From the NCBI GenBank assembly GCA_036172265.1, contig JASFBA010000073.1, positions 1-61,654 on the forward strand: 61,654 bases of DNA. The letters run 5' to 3'. Below, in pieces: positions 1-8,510 of this stretch (position 1 is its first letter; every line of letters begins with the position of its first letter). This DNA comes from JASFBA01 sp036172265 (lineage in GTDB: Bacteria > Chloroflexota > Chloroflexia > DTKN01). The notes below the pieces were generated by a model. It saw only the letters and a list, made by a program, of their open reading frames with translations. It had not been told where the DNA came from and did not search any database. Both the position numbers and the translations under genes were made by a program.

Positions 1-836
1 ACCGTGGTGGTGACGCTGCCCACATTTTGGACGTTGATACTGCTGTTCCAGCCATAGTACTCATAGTACAGGGCCGGAGCATAAATGGTGGTAGCACCGG
101 CGGTGAAGCCGTTGTAATCCTGGGTGAGGCCATAGGCGTCAGCCGTCTGGTTGTCCACGGCGGCGACAGGGCCGCTGGCCCCAACGGTGGCCGAACCGTT
201 GTAGCCATCCCCATTGGGATCGCAGGAGGCCGGCAGAGCCAGCGCCCCGACGTTTATGTGCCAGGAAGCATAGGCAGGTGTGGAGTGCACCTCGGTATGG
301 CAGACGACGGGAGACATCTCCACGTAGAACCTCACCGTGATGTCCATGGCGGCGCCGGTCAAGTTTTGCATGGAGAGATGGCTATTCCAGCCATAGTAGC
401 CCTTGGTGATGGCCGGCATATACATAATCGTCTGGCCCACATCCTCAAGCCCGCTGTAGGAGCCGTTGAAGAAAGGCTCGGTGCCGGCAATGCTGTTGGT
501 CAGGTTGGCAATCGCTGCGATCGGCTGATCGGCCGAGATCACGACCGAGTACCGACCATCGGGCAGGGTCCCGGTCTGGAAGAGCAGGATCTCCACCGAG
601 GCGCCGGCGTTCAGAGAGAAGGGGTTGGAGATCGGCCCGGTCGAGGTGCCCAGAGACGCAGGTGTGAACGCAGTGCCAGCCTCGTTATAAAAGGTGACCG
701 AGACTGTGGCGGCAGCCGTCCCCAGGTTGACCACGGTGAAGGACGAATCCCAGGCTCCTCCACCTTGAGCAGCAACCAGGGAGGTGGTCGTTGCGACGAC
801 CAGAAGCACGAGCATAAGAACTTTCAGCGCTTTCAT
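1..836 (-). CDS. Secreted repeat-containing protein, 3' end outside window
   Basis: The reading frame starts at ATG 836 and stays open to the window edge (278 codons seen). The N-terminus MKALKVLMLVLLVVATTTSL is a signal peptide, so the protein is exported. The mature part looks like beta-rich modules: two copies of a segment with YYGWNS followed by MQN or VQN (PAITKGYYGWNSHLSMQN and PALYYEYYGWNSSINVQN), about 100 residues apart. An AGGAGG ribosome site lies 7-12 bases upstream and a sigma70-like promoter at 936-964. I do not recognise a catalytic motif. It is probably a cell-surface or adhesive protein, and its function is unknown. Confidence 0.75.
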   Translation of the reverse strand, partial: MKALKVLMLVLLVVATTTSLVAAQGGGAWDSSFTVVNLGTAAATVSVTFYNEAGTAFTPASLGTSTGPISNPFSLNAGASVEILLFQTGTLPDGRYSVVISADQPIAAIANLTNSIAGTEPFFNGSYSGLEDVGQTIMYMPAITKGYYGWNSHLSMQNLTGAAMDITVRFYVEMSPVVCHTEVHSTPAYASWHINVGALALPASCDPNGDGYNGSATVGASGPVAAVDNQTADAYGLTQDYNGFTAGATTIYAPALYYEYYGWNSSINVQNVGSVTTT

Positions 837-935
837 CGAGAACCTCCTGTTTCAGAATTACCTTTGTCTTGAGTTGCCCCAAAGATTCCCGTTGGCCCTC
901 CTTTCTAGGATCATACCAGCCCAAATTGTGGTTTT

Positions 936-964
936 ACTATAACCGACAATGTACCCTTCGTCAA
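936..964 (-). promoter_or_regulatory. Sigma70-like promoter for the secreted repeat protein
   Basis: On the minus strand TTGACG (959-964) and TATAGT (936-941) are separated by 17 bp. The start codon of the secreted protein is at 836, leaving a leader of about 90 nt. Confidence 0.7.
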
Positions 965-1097
965 TTGCCTATTTGGGGTATTTTCCCTCTTTGGGGCACT
1001 TTTGGACTAATCCTTTTGGGTGATTCTGGACATTCCTTGTTTTTCCCTTGCACGAGGCCTCCTGGTCCCTAGCAATGGTGGCATCGTCCCTGGTAGG

Positions 1098-1646
1098 TCA
1101 CTCCAGCGGGAAGGCAAAGAAAAGGGCCACTTCGGCTTCCTCGTAGTATTGCTCGTGGTAGCCGCAAAAGGCAAACCCCAGGCGCAAGGCCAGGGCGATG
1201 GCTGGGGCGTTGCGGGCCGGCGTCTCTAAAATCAGGGCCCGCAGGTTACGTGTCCGCCCCCAGCGGATCGCCTCCTGCAAAAGGCGCGACCCCCAGCCCT
1301 GCCGACGCCGTTCCGGCGCCACCGCCAGCGCCTCCACCCAACCCAAACGCTGCCCCGCCCTGACTTCCACCCCGATATAGCCGTAAATCGCGTTGCCTTC
1401 CTCTAGGACCAGGGTCAGCGCCCGCCGCTGCCATCCCGCTGCCAGCCGTTCGCGGATGCCTGGAGCCGTAAGCAGAACAGGATGGGGGAGTCGTACCGGG
1501 TGGAAGGAGACGAAAAGCCCCTCTTCCCCCTCGGCCAATACATCTCCACGCTGCAACCGCATTTGCCAGACCTGGTGGCTTTGGTAAGAGGTATCCACCG
1601 CCATACAGGCGGGCAGGTCTGCGGGCGTTGCCGGACGGATGATCAT
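1098..1646 (-). CDS. GNAT family N-acetyltransferase
   Basis: The 182-residue protein has the GNAT fold. The acetyl-CoA pyrophosphate loop is RRQGWGSRLL (about residues 115-124), preceded by the beta-4 strand ending VEALAVAPE and followed by the ETPARNAPAIALALRLGF helix typical of RimI-like enzymes. It would transfer acetyl from acetyl-CoA to an amine; the substrate cannot be told from sequence. Its ATG overlaps the stop of the upstream AI-2E permease gene (ATGA), so the two are co-translated. No ribosomal protein substrate or modification operon lies nearby. Confidence 0.85.
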   Translation of the reverse strand: MIIRPATPADLPACMAVDTSYQSHQVWQMRLQRGDVLAEGEEGLFVSFHPVRLPHPVLLTAPGIRERLAAGWQRRALTLVLEEGNAIYGYIGVEVRAGQRLGWVEALAVAPERRRQGWGSRLLQEAIRWGRTRNLRALILETPARNAPAIALALRLGFAFCGYHEQYYEEAEVALFFAFPLE

Positions 1647-2773
1647 GGGTTCGGCGTCCCCTTTTTCTTGCGGATGCGGCGGGCCCGCCGCACCATCTCC
1701 TCAAAGGCCACCTGTTGGTCCATCAGTTTGGCGTAAAGGTAACGCAGGACGAGCTTGAGCGCCGCCGCGAACGGCACCGCCAGGAAAAGGCCCAGGATAC
1801 CACCGATGCTCCCGCCGGCCAGGACGGCAAAAAGCACCAGGAGCGGAGGCAGGTCCACCATATAGCCGATAATGGGTGGGAGGACGATGTTTTCCTCAAA
1901 TTGGTTCAGCCCTACATAGAGGAGCACCACCACAATGGCTAGGGTGAGATGGCTCCACCCGAAGGGCGTCTCCGGCTGGAAGAGGGTCACCAGCACCGTG
2001 ACGCCGCCGGAGATGAACGGGCCGATGAGCGGGATGATGTCCATCAACCCGCCGAACAGCGCCAGGAGCACCGCGAAACGCACCTGCAGGATGGAAAGGC
2101 CGATGCTGAGGACAATGCTCACCAGCGCAATACGCACCAGTTGGGCCCGAAGGTAGGCCGAGAAGGCCAGGTGGATGCGCTGGAGAAGGGTGGTCAGTTC
2201 CTCCCGCAGCGGCCGGGGGACCAGATCCAGCAGGCTCTGCACCCACCGTTCGCCGAAGAGCAGGCAGTGGAAGGTGGCCACCAGGAAGACGATAATCCGC
2301 AACACCGTCCCGACCACCAGGCTGACGCCGGCTAGGGCCTGTCCCGGCAGGCTGCGCACCAGACCGGTCAGCCATTCCACCACCTGTTCACCAAAGGTCT
2401 GGAGATCGAGGCGGATGCCCAGGATGACCCATTCTTTCTGCTGGGAGATATAGTCTTGGACGGAGGAGACGATATCCTGAATGGCTTTGACCAGCCCCTC
2501 GTACTGGTGGGTAACGACCGGGACGAGGTAAGCAATGCCCCAGTAGATCAGGCTGCCCACGGCCAGGTAGAGGAGGATGATCCAGAGAAACCGGGGCAAT
2601 CGCGTTGTCCGGTTCAGCCATTTGATAAGCGGATGGAGGACATAGGCCACCAGGATGGCCCAGAAGAAAGGGATGGCCACATCCAGCACCTGCCAGAGGA
2701 ACAGGATGGCCAGAAGGAGCACGACCCAGACGGTGATGATTTTGGCCCGCGTTGAAAAGCGCAGTGACTCCAT
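1643..2773 (-). CDS. AI-2E family (PerM-like) transporter
   Basis: The 376-residue integral membrane protein has two N-terminal transmembrane segments starting near residue 12, a polar central region with an amphipathic part (about 75-135), and a C-terminal group of helices. It carries the family hallmarks GGLMDIIPLIGPFISG (about 235-250) and the final GGILGLFLAVPFAA segment. This matches the UPF0118/PerM/TqsA family, proposed exporters of small molecules or ions. The substrate is unknown, and the name AI-2E should not be taken as proof of autoinducer-2 transport. The gene is transcribed divergently from the glycosyltransferase at 3172 and overlaps the GNAT gene downstream. Confidence 0.9.
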   Translation of the reverse strand: MESLRFSTRAKIITVWVVLLLAILFLWQVLDVAIPFFWAILVAYVLHPLIKWLNRTTRLPRFLWIILLYLAVGSLIYWGIAYLVPVVTHQYEGLVKAIQDIVSSVQDYISQQKEWVILGIRLDLQTFGEQVVEWLTGLVRSLPGQALAGVSLVVGTVLRIIVFLVATFHCLLFGERWVQSLLDLVPRPLREELTTLLQRIHLAFSAYLRAQLVRIALVSIVLSIGLSILQVRFAVLLALFGGLMDIIPLIGPFISGGVTVLVTLFQPETPFGWSHLTLAIVVVLLYVGLNQFEENIVLPPIIGYMVDLPPLLVLFAVLAGGSIGGILGLFLAVPFAAALKLVLRYLYAKLMDQQVAFEEMVRRARRIRKKKGTPNP

Positions 2774-2827
2774 GGCAAAATACTCCCGCTTCTTGGAGAA
2801 ACTGGTAACTACTCGACCTTACGTCGA

Positions 2828-2931
2828 ATTCACCGCAGAGACGCGGAGAACGCCGAGATTTTTGACACTTTCCCAGATCGGTCGGCTTTTCGCTCAAAGG
2901 CGGGTCTGACTCTGCGTGCTCTACGGTGAAT
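2828..2931. repeat. Small inverted-repeat element (MITE-like, 104 bp)
   Basis: The segment begins ATTCACCG (2828-2835) and ends CGGTGAAT (2924-2931), a perfect 8-bp terminal inverted repeat. The similarity continues inward imperfectly: the left arm reads CACCGCAGAGACGCGGAGA and the right arm, read inward, CACCGTAGAGCACGCAGAGT. It sits in the leader of the AI-2E gene. The CACCGCAGAGACGC core resembles a short dispersed repeat I recall from many bacterial genomes, but copy number in this genome cannot be seen here. Confidence 0.5.
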
Positions 2932-2985
2932 GGTTGCAGAACCTGTCTATTTTTCGGCAAGCCGATCCACCTGAAATTTGAGCCT

Positions 2986-3014
2986 ATTATATCACGAGGG
3001 GATGGAAATAACAA
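2986..3014 (-). promoter_or_regulatory. Promoter for the AI-2E/GNAT gene pair
   Basis: Minus-strand TTGTTA (3009-3014) and TATAAT (2986-2991) with 17-bp spacing. The 398-bp gap to the divergent glycosyltransferase gene holds this promoter, the plus-strand promoter at 3095-3123, the inverted-repeat element at 2828-2931, and no convincing ORF. Confidence 0.65.
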
Positions 3015-3094
3015 AAGGTCTTGCAACCGTTCAGCCTGGTGACCCGGAATTGCGGCTGCGGGTGAGGCGGTTTGACCCATCAACCTGCTACATT

Positions 3095-3123
3095 TTGCAA
3101 CATACCCTTCGCCGTGTTATAAT
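3095..3123 (+). promoter_or_regulatory. Promoter for the GT39-like gene and lpdA
   Basis: TTGCAA (3095-3100) and a perfect TATAAT (3118-3123) separated by 17 bp. The expected start of transcription is near 3130, about 40 nt before the first ATG. Confidence 0.75.
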
Positions 3124-3171
3124 CGGCTGGCCGCATGGCCTCATCCATCTGACAATCGGCCCGGCAACGTT

Positions 3172-5151
3172 ATGGGGGGCGGTTTGAACGCTCGGGTGAC
3201 CAATTTCAAGGTTTCTGGCAAAGGGGCCATGGCGCTAATCGGCGGTATAGGTCTGGCCGGCCTGGCCACCTATGCCCTGCGCCACCGTTTCCCTCCCTGG
3301 GACAGTGCCGTCTTCTTGGTCGGAGCGCTGGCTCTCTTCCTATGGGGGGCCAGGGGAGAAGAGGTGGAGTCTCCTTGGCCCTCTCCAGTCGAAGAGAAAC
3401 CCCTTTCCCCTCAGCAATGGTCCATGATCGGCGGCGCCTTCCTGTTCGGGATGCTCTCCTGGTTCACCTTTTCCGGAAACCGCCTCAGCCGGCCGGGCCT
3501 CCTCTGGCTGGCGCTCGCCATCGCCGCTATCTTTGTCGCCGCATGGCCCCAGGAGCCGACTTCCCGCCCCCGGCCACAAGACCTGCTTCTTCCCCGTGTC
3601 CGTCTGCTGGCCCTGCTGGGGATCGTCCTCCTGGGGGCCGCCTTCCGCCTCTACCTCCTGGATAGCCTCCCCAGCGATATGTTCAACGACCTGACCTACA
3701 ACTACCGCGAAACGGAGCAAATCCTGCGCGGCGAGTGGATGATCTATGCCACCGGTTTTCCGGGCCGGGAGCCGCTCCTTTTCTACCTGACCGCTCTCCT
3801 AGCCCAACTGACCGGCCTGAACTTTTATACGCTCAAACTGATCACCGCCCTCCTCGGCATTGCTACCCTGCCGGTGGTCTACCTCTTGGGGCGAGAGGTC
3901 TATAACGACCTGGTGGGCCTGGTTGCGGCGCTTCTGCTGGCCGTAGCCAAGTGGCATGTGCTCATCAGTCGGGTGGGGTTCCGGGGCATCCTAACCCCAC
4001 TTGCGGTGGCGCTGGTGGCCTTTTTTCTCCTGCGGGGGCTCAAAAACGGCCGGCGAGGCGACTTTCTCTGGGCCGGCTTCTTCCTGGGGCTCTCCTTGTA
4101 TACCTACACGGCGGCGCTGGCCCTTTTCCCGGCCACCTTCCTGGGGCTGGCCCTCTATGTCCTGGCCGGCCGCGCCCGGGATCTCTGGAGGGTGCGTCGC
4201 TCGCTTTTCCTGGCGTTGCTTGTGGCCCTCCTGGTCGCCCTCCCGATGCTGCGCTATATGCTCATAGATGGCCGGGAGCAGTTCTGGTTTCGCCCGCTGA
4301 CCCGCGTCAGCGAGGTGGAGGAAACCTACCCGGGTCCCCTGGGGGAAATTCTTTTGGGCAATCTTTTACGCACGATGGGGATGTTCCACATTCGGGGCGA
4401 TGTGGTCTTTCGGGTCAACGTCCCGGAGGACCCCCACCTGGACGGCGTGGCTGGCGCCCTCTTCTTACTCGGCCTGCCTTTTGTTCTGATGCGCTGGCAG
4501 CGGGGCGGCAACGCCCTGGTGCTGGCCTTTTTCGTGGTCATGCTTCTCCCTACCGCACTGGCGCTGGCCTTTCCCCGGGAGGTGCCCGGGGCGGTGCGCA
4601 GCGGCGGGGCTATGGCTATGGTGATGCTTTTCCCGGCGGTCGCGGTGGCCGTGCTCTGGAAGCGGCTGGGGGCACTTTTCCCGGTGTTGCGCTCCTGCTG
4701 GGGCTGGGGCGGGCTCCTGGCCGCCCTGGCCCTGGCCTCCGGCCTGCAGAATGCCCACCTGTGCTTTGTGGAATACCCTAAATTCCTGCCTGCCGGGAAT
4801 TACCCCCTCTACCGGGAAATCGCCCGCGTCATTGACGAATTCGGCGACGACGGGCCGGTGTATCTGAAGAGCGTTCCCTTCTGGGACGATAAGGATGCCA
4901 TCCGCCTGCAGACGAGGGAACACCAGGAGTGGGGGCTGGATGGAGAAGTGCTTACAGGGGTCGACCGGGCCTTTTTCGCTTCCCAGAAGGCCGGCCAGGG
5001 GGCGGTGATCGTGAACCCGGAACAGGATCGGGCTTCCTTGTTGCTCCTGCAAGAGATGTTTCCCCACGGCATAACCGTCTACTACCACGACGAGGAGGGC
5101 CGGCCGCAGTTTGCCGTCTTTCTCTACCGGCAGGACGATTTCGTTCCCTAG
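3172..5151 (+). CDS. GT39/ArnT-like membrane glycosyltransferase
   Basis: The 659-residue polytopic protein has an N-terminal group of helices and then the PMT_2-type core: an acidic first loop (SDMFNDLTYNYRETEQIL, about 168-185) and GREPLLFYLTALL (about 196-208), corresponding to the DE and PPL motifs of dolichyl- or undecaprenyl-phosphate-sugar glycosyltransferases. It probably moves a sugar from a lipid carrier to a protein or glycan on the outer face of the membrane. The first ATG has a poor ribosome site; ATG 3229, preceded by AAAGGGG, or TTG 3184 are alternative starts. lpdA follows 8 bp downstream, but no functional link is evident. Confidence 0.75.
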   Translation: MGGGLNARVTNFKVSGKGAMALIGGIGLAGLATYALRHRFPPWDSAVFLVGALALFLWGARGEEVESPWPSPVEEKPLSPQQWSMIGGAFLFGMLSWFTFSGNRLSRPGLLWLALAIAAIFVAAWPQEPTSRPRPQDLLLPRVRLLALLGIVLLGAAFRLYLLDSLPSDMFNDLTYNYRETEQILRGEWMIYATGFPGREPLLFYLTALLAQLTGLNFYTLKLITALLGIATLPVVYLLGREVYNDLVGLVAALLLAVAKWHVLISRVGFRGILTPLAVALVAFFLLRGLKNGRRGDFLWAGFFLGLSLYTYTAALALFPATFLGLALYVLAGRARDLWRVRRSLFLALLVALLVALPMLRYMLIDGREQFWFRPLTRVSEVEETYPGPLGEILLGNLLRTMGMFHIRGDVVFRVNVPEDPHLDGVAGALFLLGLPFVLMRWQRGGNALVLAFFVVMLLPTALALAFPREVPGAVRSGGAMAMVMLFPAVAVAVLWKRLGALFPVLRSCWGWGGLLAALALASGLQNAHLCFVEYPKFLPAGNYPLYREIARVIDEFGDDGPVYLKSVPFWDDKDAIRLQTREHQEWGLDGEVLTGVDRAFFASQKAGQGAVIVNPEQDRASLLLLQEMFPHGITVYYHDEEGRPQFAVFLYRQDDFVP

Positions 5152-5159
5152 GAGGACGT

Positions 5160-6575
5160 ATGGAAGAGCAGCATTTCGACCTGGTCATCATCGGTGGGGG
5201 GCCGGGCGGATACGTCGCCGCCATCCGGGCCCGGCAGTTGGGGGCGCAGGTGGCCCTGGTGGAGCGAGAGCGGGTGGGGGGAACTTGTCTGAACCACGGC
5301 TGTATCCCGACCAAGGCCCTCATCCACAGCGCCGAAGTGTTCCGCCTGGCCCGGGAAGGCAGGCGCTACGGCATACTGGGGACGGAAGGTGCACGGCCCG
5401 ATTTTCCCCGGATGCAGGAGCGCAAGGCGGAGATCGTGGAGATGCTTGTCGGCGGGGTGGAGAAGCTGCTCCGGGATCACGGGGTGTACCTGCTCCGGGG
5501 AACGGCTGCCCTGGAGGATGCTCACACTGTCCTCGTTCGGCCGGCCGCGGGGACGGAGGAGGCCCGGCTACAGGCCGGCCGGGTCATCCTGGCCCTCGGC
5601 TCAGAGCCGGCCACGCTCCCGGTGCCCGGGGTCGGCCTTTCCGGCGTGCTGGATTCGCGGGACCTCCTCCAGATACGGGAAATCCCCTCCTCCCTTATCG
5701 TTATCGGGGGAGGAGTGATCGGCATGGAGATGGCCGTCCTTTTCCATTTTCTCGGAAGTCGGGTGAGCGTGGTGGAGATGCTGCCGAACATCCTCCCGCC
5801 GGTGGAGCCGGAACTGGCCCGGCGCTTTGCGGCCCTGGTGCAGCGGATGGGCCTGGCGCTCCATACCGGGGCGCGGGTGCAGGAGATCGTCGCCGGGGAG
5901 GACGGCCGGCTAGGGGTGCGGTTCGAGGGGAAGAAGGGTACGGAGACGGTCTGGGGGGACAAGGTGCTCGTAGCCACCGGCCGGCGTCCTTCCGACGGGG
6001 GGCTGGACCTGGAGCGCCTGGGCATCGCCCGCTCCGGCCGGGCCATCGCCGTGAACGAGCGCCTGGAGACGAGCCTGCCGGGCGTCTATGCCGTGGGCGA
6101 TTGCACCGGCGGGGCACTCCTGGCCCACCGCGCTTTCTACCACGGAGAGGTAGCAGCGGAGAACGCCCTAGGGGGGAACCGGCGGGTGGACGAGCACGCC
6201 ATCCCCTATTGCGTCTACACCTGGCCGGAACTGGCCGGGGTGGGGCTGACGCTGGAGCAAGCCCGGGCAGCCGGCCGGCCCTGCCAGGAGGCGCGTTTCC
6301 CTTTCTCTGCCAACGGCCGGGCTACGGCCATGGGCGAGACGGCCGGCCAGGTGCGTCTCGTCTATGATCCCCAAGAGGGGACGGTGCTGGGGGTGCATCT
6401 CCTGGGGCCGTACGCAAGCGAACTCCTGGGCGAGGCCACCCTGGCGGTGCAGGTGGGAGTTCGGGTACAGGAGATGGCCGAGGTAGTGCACGCCCATCCC
6501 ACACTCTCCGAGGCGCTGGGGGAAGTGGCCAAAGCGGCGGCTTGGGGCGAGGCGATCCATTGTAAGAAAATATAA
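5160..6575 (+). CDS. lpdA: Dihydrolipoyl dehydrogenase
   Basis: The 471-residue flavoprotein reoxidises dihydrolipoamide with NAD+ in 2-oxoacid dehydrogenase or glycine cleavage complexes. The sequence shows the FAD GGGPGGYVAA loop near residue 12, the redox disulfide in GGTCLNHGCIPTK, a second Rossmann GGGVIGME near 180, the FAD-binding YAVGDCTGG, and the C-terminal His-Glu pair in HAHPTLSEALGE. The start at ATG 5160 follows GGAGG and fits the family N-terminus; a longer open frame upstream overlaps the previous gene and is rejected. No E1, E2 or lipoate ligase genes are adjacent, so it is a stand-alone E3. Confidence 0.95.
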   Translation: MEEQHFDLVIIGGGPGGYVAAIRARQLGAQVALVERERVGGTCLNHGCIPTKALIHSAEVFRLAREGRRYGILGTEGARPDFPRMQERKAEIVEMLVGGVEKLLRDHGVYLLRGTAALEDAHTVLVRPAAGTEEARLQAGRVILALGSEPATLPVPGVGLSGVLDSRDLLQIREIPSSLIVIGGGVIGMEMAVLFHFLGSRVSVVEMLPNILPPVEPELARRFAALVQRMGLALHTGARVQEIVAGEDGRLGVRFEGKKGTETVWGDKVLVATGRRPSDGGLDLERLGIARSGRAIAVNERLETSLPGVYAVGDCTGGALLAHRAFYHGEVAAENALGGNRRVDEHAIPYCVYTWPELAGVGLTLEQARAAGRPCQEARFPFSANGRATAMGETAGQVRLVYDPQEGTVLGVHLLGPYASELLGEATLAVQVGVRVQEMAEVVHAHPTLSEALGEVAKAAAWGEAIHCKKI

Positions 6576-6671
6576 ATGTCAAATGGACAGGAAGGAGGGC
6601 CATACGCGGCGAGGGAATTGACCGGGTTGAGATGCAAGATGTCAAGTATCGAATGGACAGGAGGTAGGAAA

Positions 6672-8123
6672 GTGGGGGGCGAAGAGGTTCTGGAGCAGGT
6701 GGCCCGGGCGGCCTATCTGCGGGAGGGGCCGGCCGGCGTGGCGGCCCTGCTGCGCACCCTCTACCGCCGGTCCCCGTTGCCTACCCAAGAACTGGCCCGT
6801 CGTCTGGGTTGGCCGGTTCCGGTCGTGGCAGCGGTGCGGGGGGAACTGGAACGGGCCGGGCTGCTCCGGCGCACGCCCGGTGGAAGCACCCTGAGCGAAC
6901 GTGGGGAGACCTTTGTTCGGGAAGTGCTCGGCCTGGGGATGGTCGAAGATCCCCTCTGCCCGACCTGCGCCGGCCGGCGCATCGTCGTGGACCCGGCCCG
7001 CTGGGGAAGACTTCTGGCTTGCCTGGAGGAGGTACACCGCGCTAATCCTCCCGTGGATACTACCTTGGACCAGTCCCACGGCCTCCCGGAGACGGCCCTG
7101 CGCCGGGCCCTTCTCATGTACCGCGAGGGAGCGCTGGAAGGGAAAGACGTGCTCATCTTAGGGGACGATGACCTGGTCTCGGTGGCCGTTGGGTTGATTG
7201 AGGGCTTGGGGGAGGAGAACGGAGAGAGGGCAGAAGGCGGAGGGATGAGAGCAGAGGGCGGAGAGATGGGAGAGGAGAGCAGAGAGCAGGGGTCTCAGGA
7301 CATGGGGACAAGGGGGCGGGGAGACAGGAGGGCGAGGTTTCTGCCGAGCCAATGGGGGCAGGGGAACGGGGAGACGGGAGGGCGAGGCTCCTGCCGGGCC
7401 GATTGGGGGACGGAGAGGCCGGGCATGAATGGGGCACGAATGGGGAAGGGGCCGATAAGGGAGCAGAGGGCAGAGAGCGGAGAGCAGGATGGCAGTGGAA
7501 TAGGACGGGTGCGGCGGCTGGTGGTTGTGGATGTGGATGAGCGCTTCCTGGAGCACATTGCTGCGGCCGGCCGGCGGTGGGGCTTTGTCGTGGAGACGGT
7601 GCGGCACGACCTGCGCAATCCGCTTCCGGAAACGTTGCGGGAGGCTTTTGACACGGTGGAAACCGACCCGCCCTATACCCTGCCGGGCCTGCGTCTTTTC
7701 CTCTCCCGGGCGCTGGAGGCACTGCGTCCGGGCAACGGGCGGGACATCTTCCTCTCCTACGCCCCCCGCGACCCGGAGGGACAGTGGGCGCTCCTGCGGG
7801 AATGCGTGGAAATGGGCCTGGCCCCCTATTCGGTAACGCCCGATTTCAACCGTTACGTCGGAACGGGGACGCTGGGCGGGAGCGGCCAACTTCTGCACCT
7901 GCGCACCACGTCGGAGGTCCGGCCGGCCGTCTCCGGCCGCTACACCGGGCCGCTCTACACGATGGAGGTGCACCCGACCTTACGGCTCTACCGTTGCACA
8001 GCCTGCGGAAGCGTCTACCGAGTTGGCCCGGAGGGCGACTTCCCCACCATCGAGCGCCTCAAAGTCCACGGCTGCCCTCGTTGCGGAGGTAACATTTTCC
8101 GTATTAGAAAGAAAATGATTTGA
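6672..8123 (+). CDS. bpsA: Branched polyamine synthase BpsA with in-frame insertion
   Basis: BpsA adds two aminopropyl groups from decarboxylated SAM to spermidine, giving N4-bis(aminopropyl)spermidine, a polyamine of thermophiles. The protein has an N-terminal winged-helix part, a CPTCAGR knuckle, the SAM-site LILGDDDLVSVAVGL and catalytic-region ETDPPYTLPG, and C-terminal CTACG and CPRCGG zinc knuckles. GTG 6672, seven bases after AGGAGGT, is the best start; ATG 6576 and 6636 are in frame but poorly placed. At 483 residues it is about 100 longer than expected because residues about 181-279 are a low-complexity insertion between two conserved motifs. The next gene, speD, makes its co-substrate. 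Confidence 0.88.
   Translation: MGGEEVLEQVARAAYLREGPAGVAALLRTLYRRSPLPTQELARRLGWPVPVVAAVRGELERAGLLRRTPGGSTLSERGETFVREVLGLGMVEDPLCPTCAGRRIVVDPARWGRLLACLEEVHRANPPVDTTLDQSHGLPETALRRALLMYREGALEGKDVLILGDDDLVSVAVGLIEGLGEENGERAEGGGMRAEGGEMGEESREQGSQDMGTRGRGDRRARFLPSQWGQGNGETGGRGSCRADWGTERPGMNGARMGKGPIREQRAESGEQDGSGIGRVRRLVVVDVDERFLEHIAAAGRRWGFVVETVRHDLRNPLPETLREAFDTVETDPPYTLPGLRLFLSRALEALRPGNGRDIFLSYAPRDPEGQWALLRECVEMGLAPYSVTPDFNRYVGTGTLGGSGQLLHLRTTSEVRPAVSGRYTGPLYTMEVHPTLRLYRCTACGSVYRVGPEGDFPTIERLKVHGCPRCGGNIFRIRKKMI
7213..7505 (+). repeat. Repeat-derived insertion inside bpsA
   Basis: This stretch is purine-rich and repetitive. The first part (7213-7290) consists of near-tandem AGAGGGCGGAGA-like units. 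The second (about 7303-7430) holds two tandem copies of a unit reading GACAGGAGGGCGAGG, then CTCCTGCCG or TTCTGCCGA, then GGGGGCA or similar. The second unit also occurs, inverted, in the gap between uppP and the PLP-homeostasis gene (23232-23315). The reading frame of bpsA stays open through the whole insertion. Confidence 0.7.
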
Positions 8124-8147
8124 ACATTATTTTCCGAGGGATTTCCC

Positions 8148-8510
8148 ATGACCACCGGACGCGAGCACCTCCTTTACGACCTTTGGCTTCCCGACGGGGA
8201 AATTTTGAAATATGTCGAGCCGCTGCGCACCATTGTGGTGGAGGCGGCCCGGCGTGGCGGGGCCAACATCTACCACCAGCACTGGCAGCAGTTTTCCCCT
8301 TGGGGCGTCACCGGCTTTCTTCTCCTTCGAGAATCGCACATCTCCATCCACACCTGGCCGGAGGAAAACTTTGCCGCTATAGACCTTTTCCCCTGTGGGC
8401 CGATGGACGTGGAGTTGATCGTGCGCCTGCTGCGGGAAGCGCTGCGCCCGCGACGGGAGCGCCTGGTGCGTGAGGTACGCGGCCTTCCGGAGGCGAGAGA
8501 GGCCGGCTGA
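8148..8510 (+). CDS. speD: S-adenosylmethionine decarboxylase proenzyme
   Basis: The 120-residue pyruvoyl enzyme makes decarboxylated SAM, the aminopropyl donor for polyamine synthesis. It is of the short prokaryotic (class 1B) type. The self-cleavage site is Glu62-Ser63 in RESHISIHTWPE, with the processing and catalytic residues His68 and Cys83 at the positions known from the Thermotoga enzyme. GAGGG precedes the ATG. It lies 24 bp after bpsA and its stop overlaps the rlmN start by one base. The pairing with bpsA argues for branched polyamine production. Confidence 0.95.
   Translation: MTTGREHLLYDLWLPDGEILKYVEPLRTIVVEAARRGGANIYHQHWQQFSPWGVTGFLLLRESHISIHTWPEENFAAIDLFPCGPMDVELIVRLLREALRPRRERLVREVRGLPEAREAG

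Noticed and set aside
27..872. Plus-strand ORF of 281 codons at the window start
   Set aside because: It is antisense to the secreted repeat protein, which has a signal peptide, a ribosome site and a promoter on the minus strand. The plus-strand product is a Gly/Arg-rich shadow.
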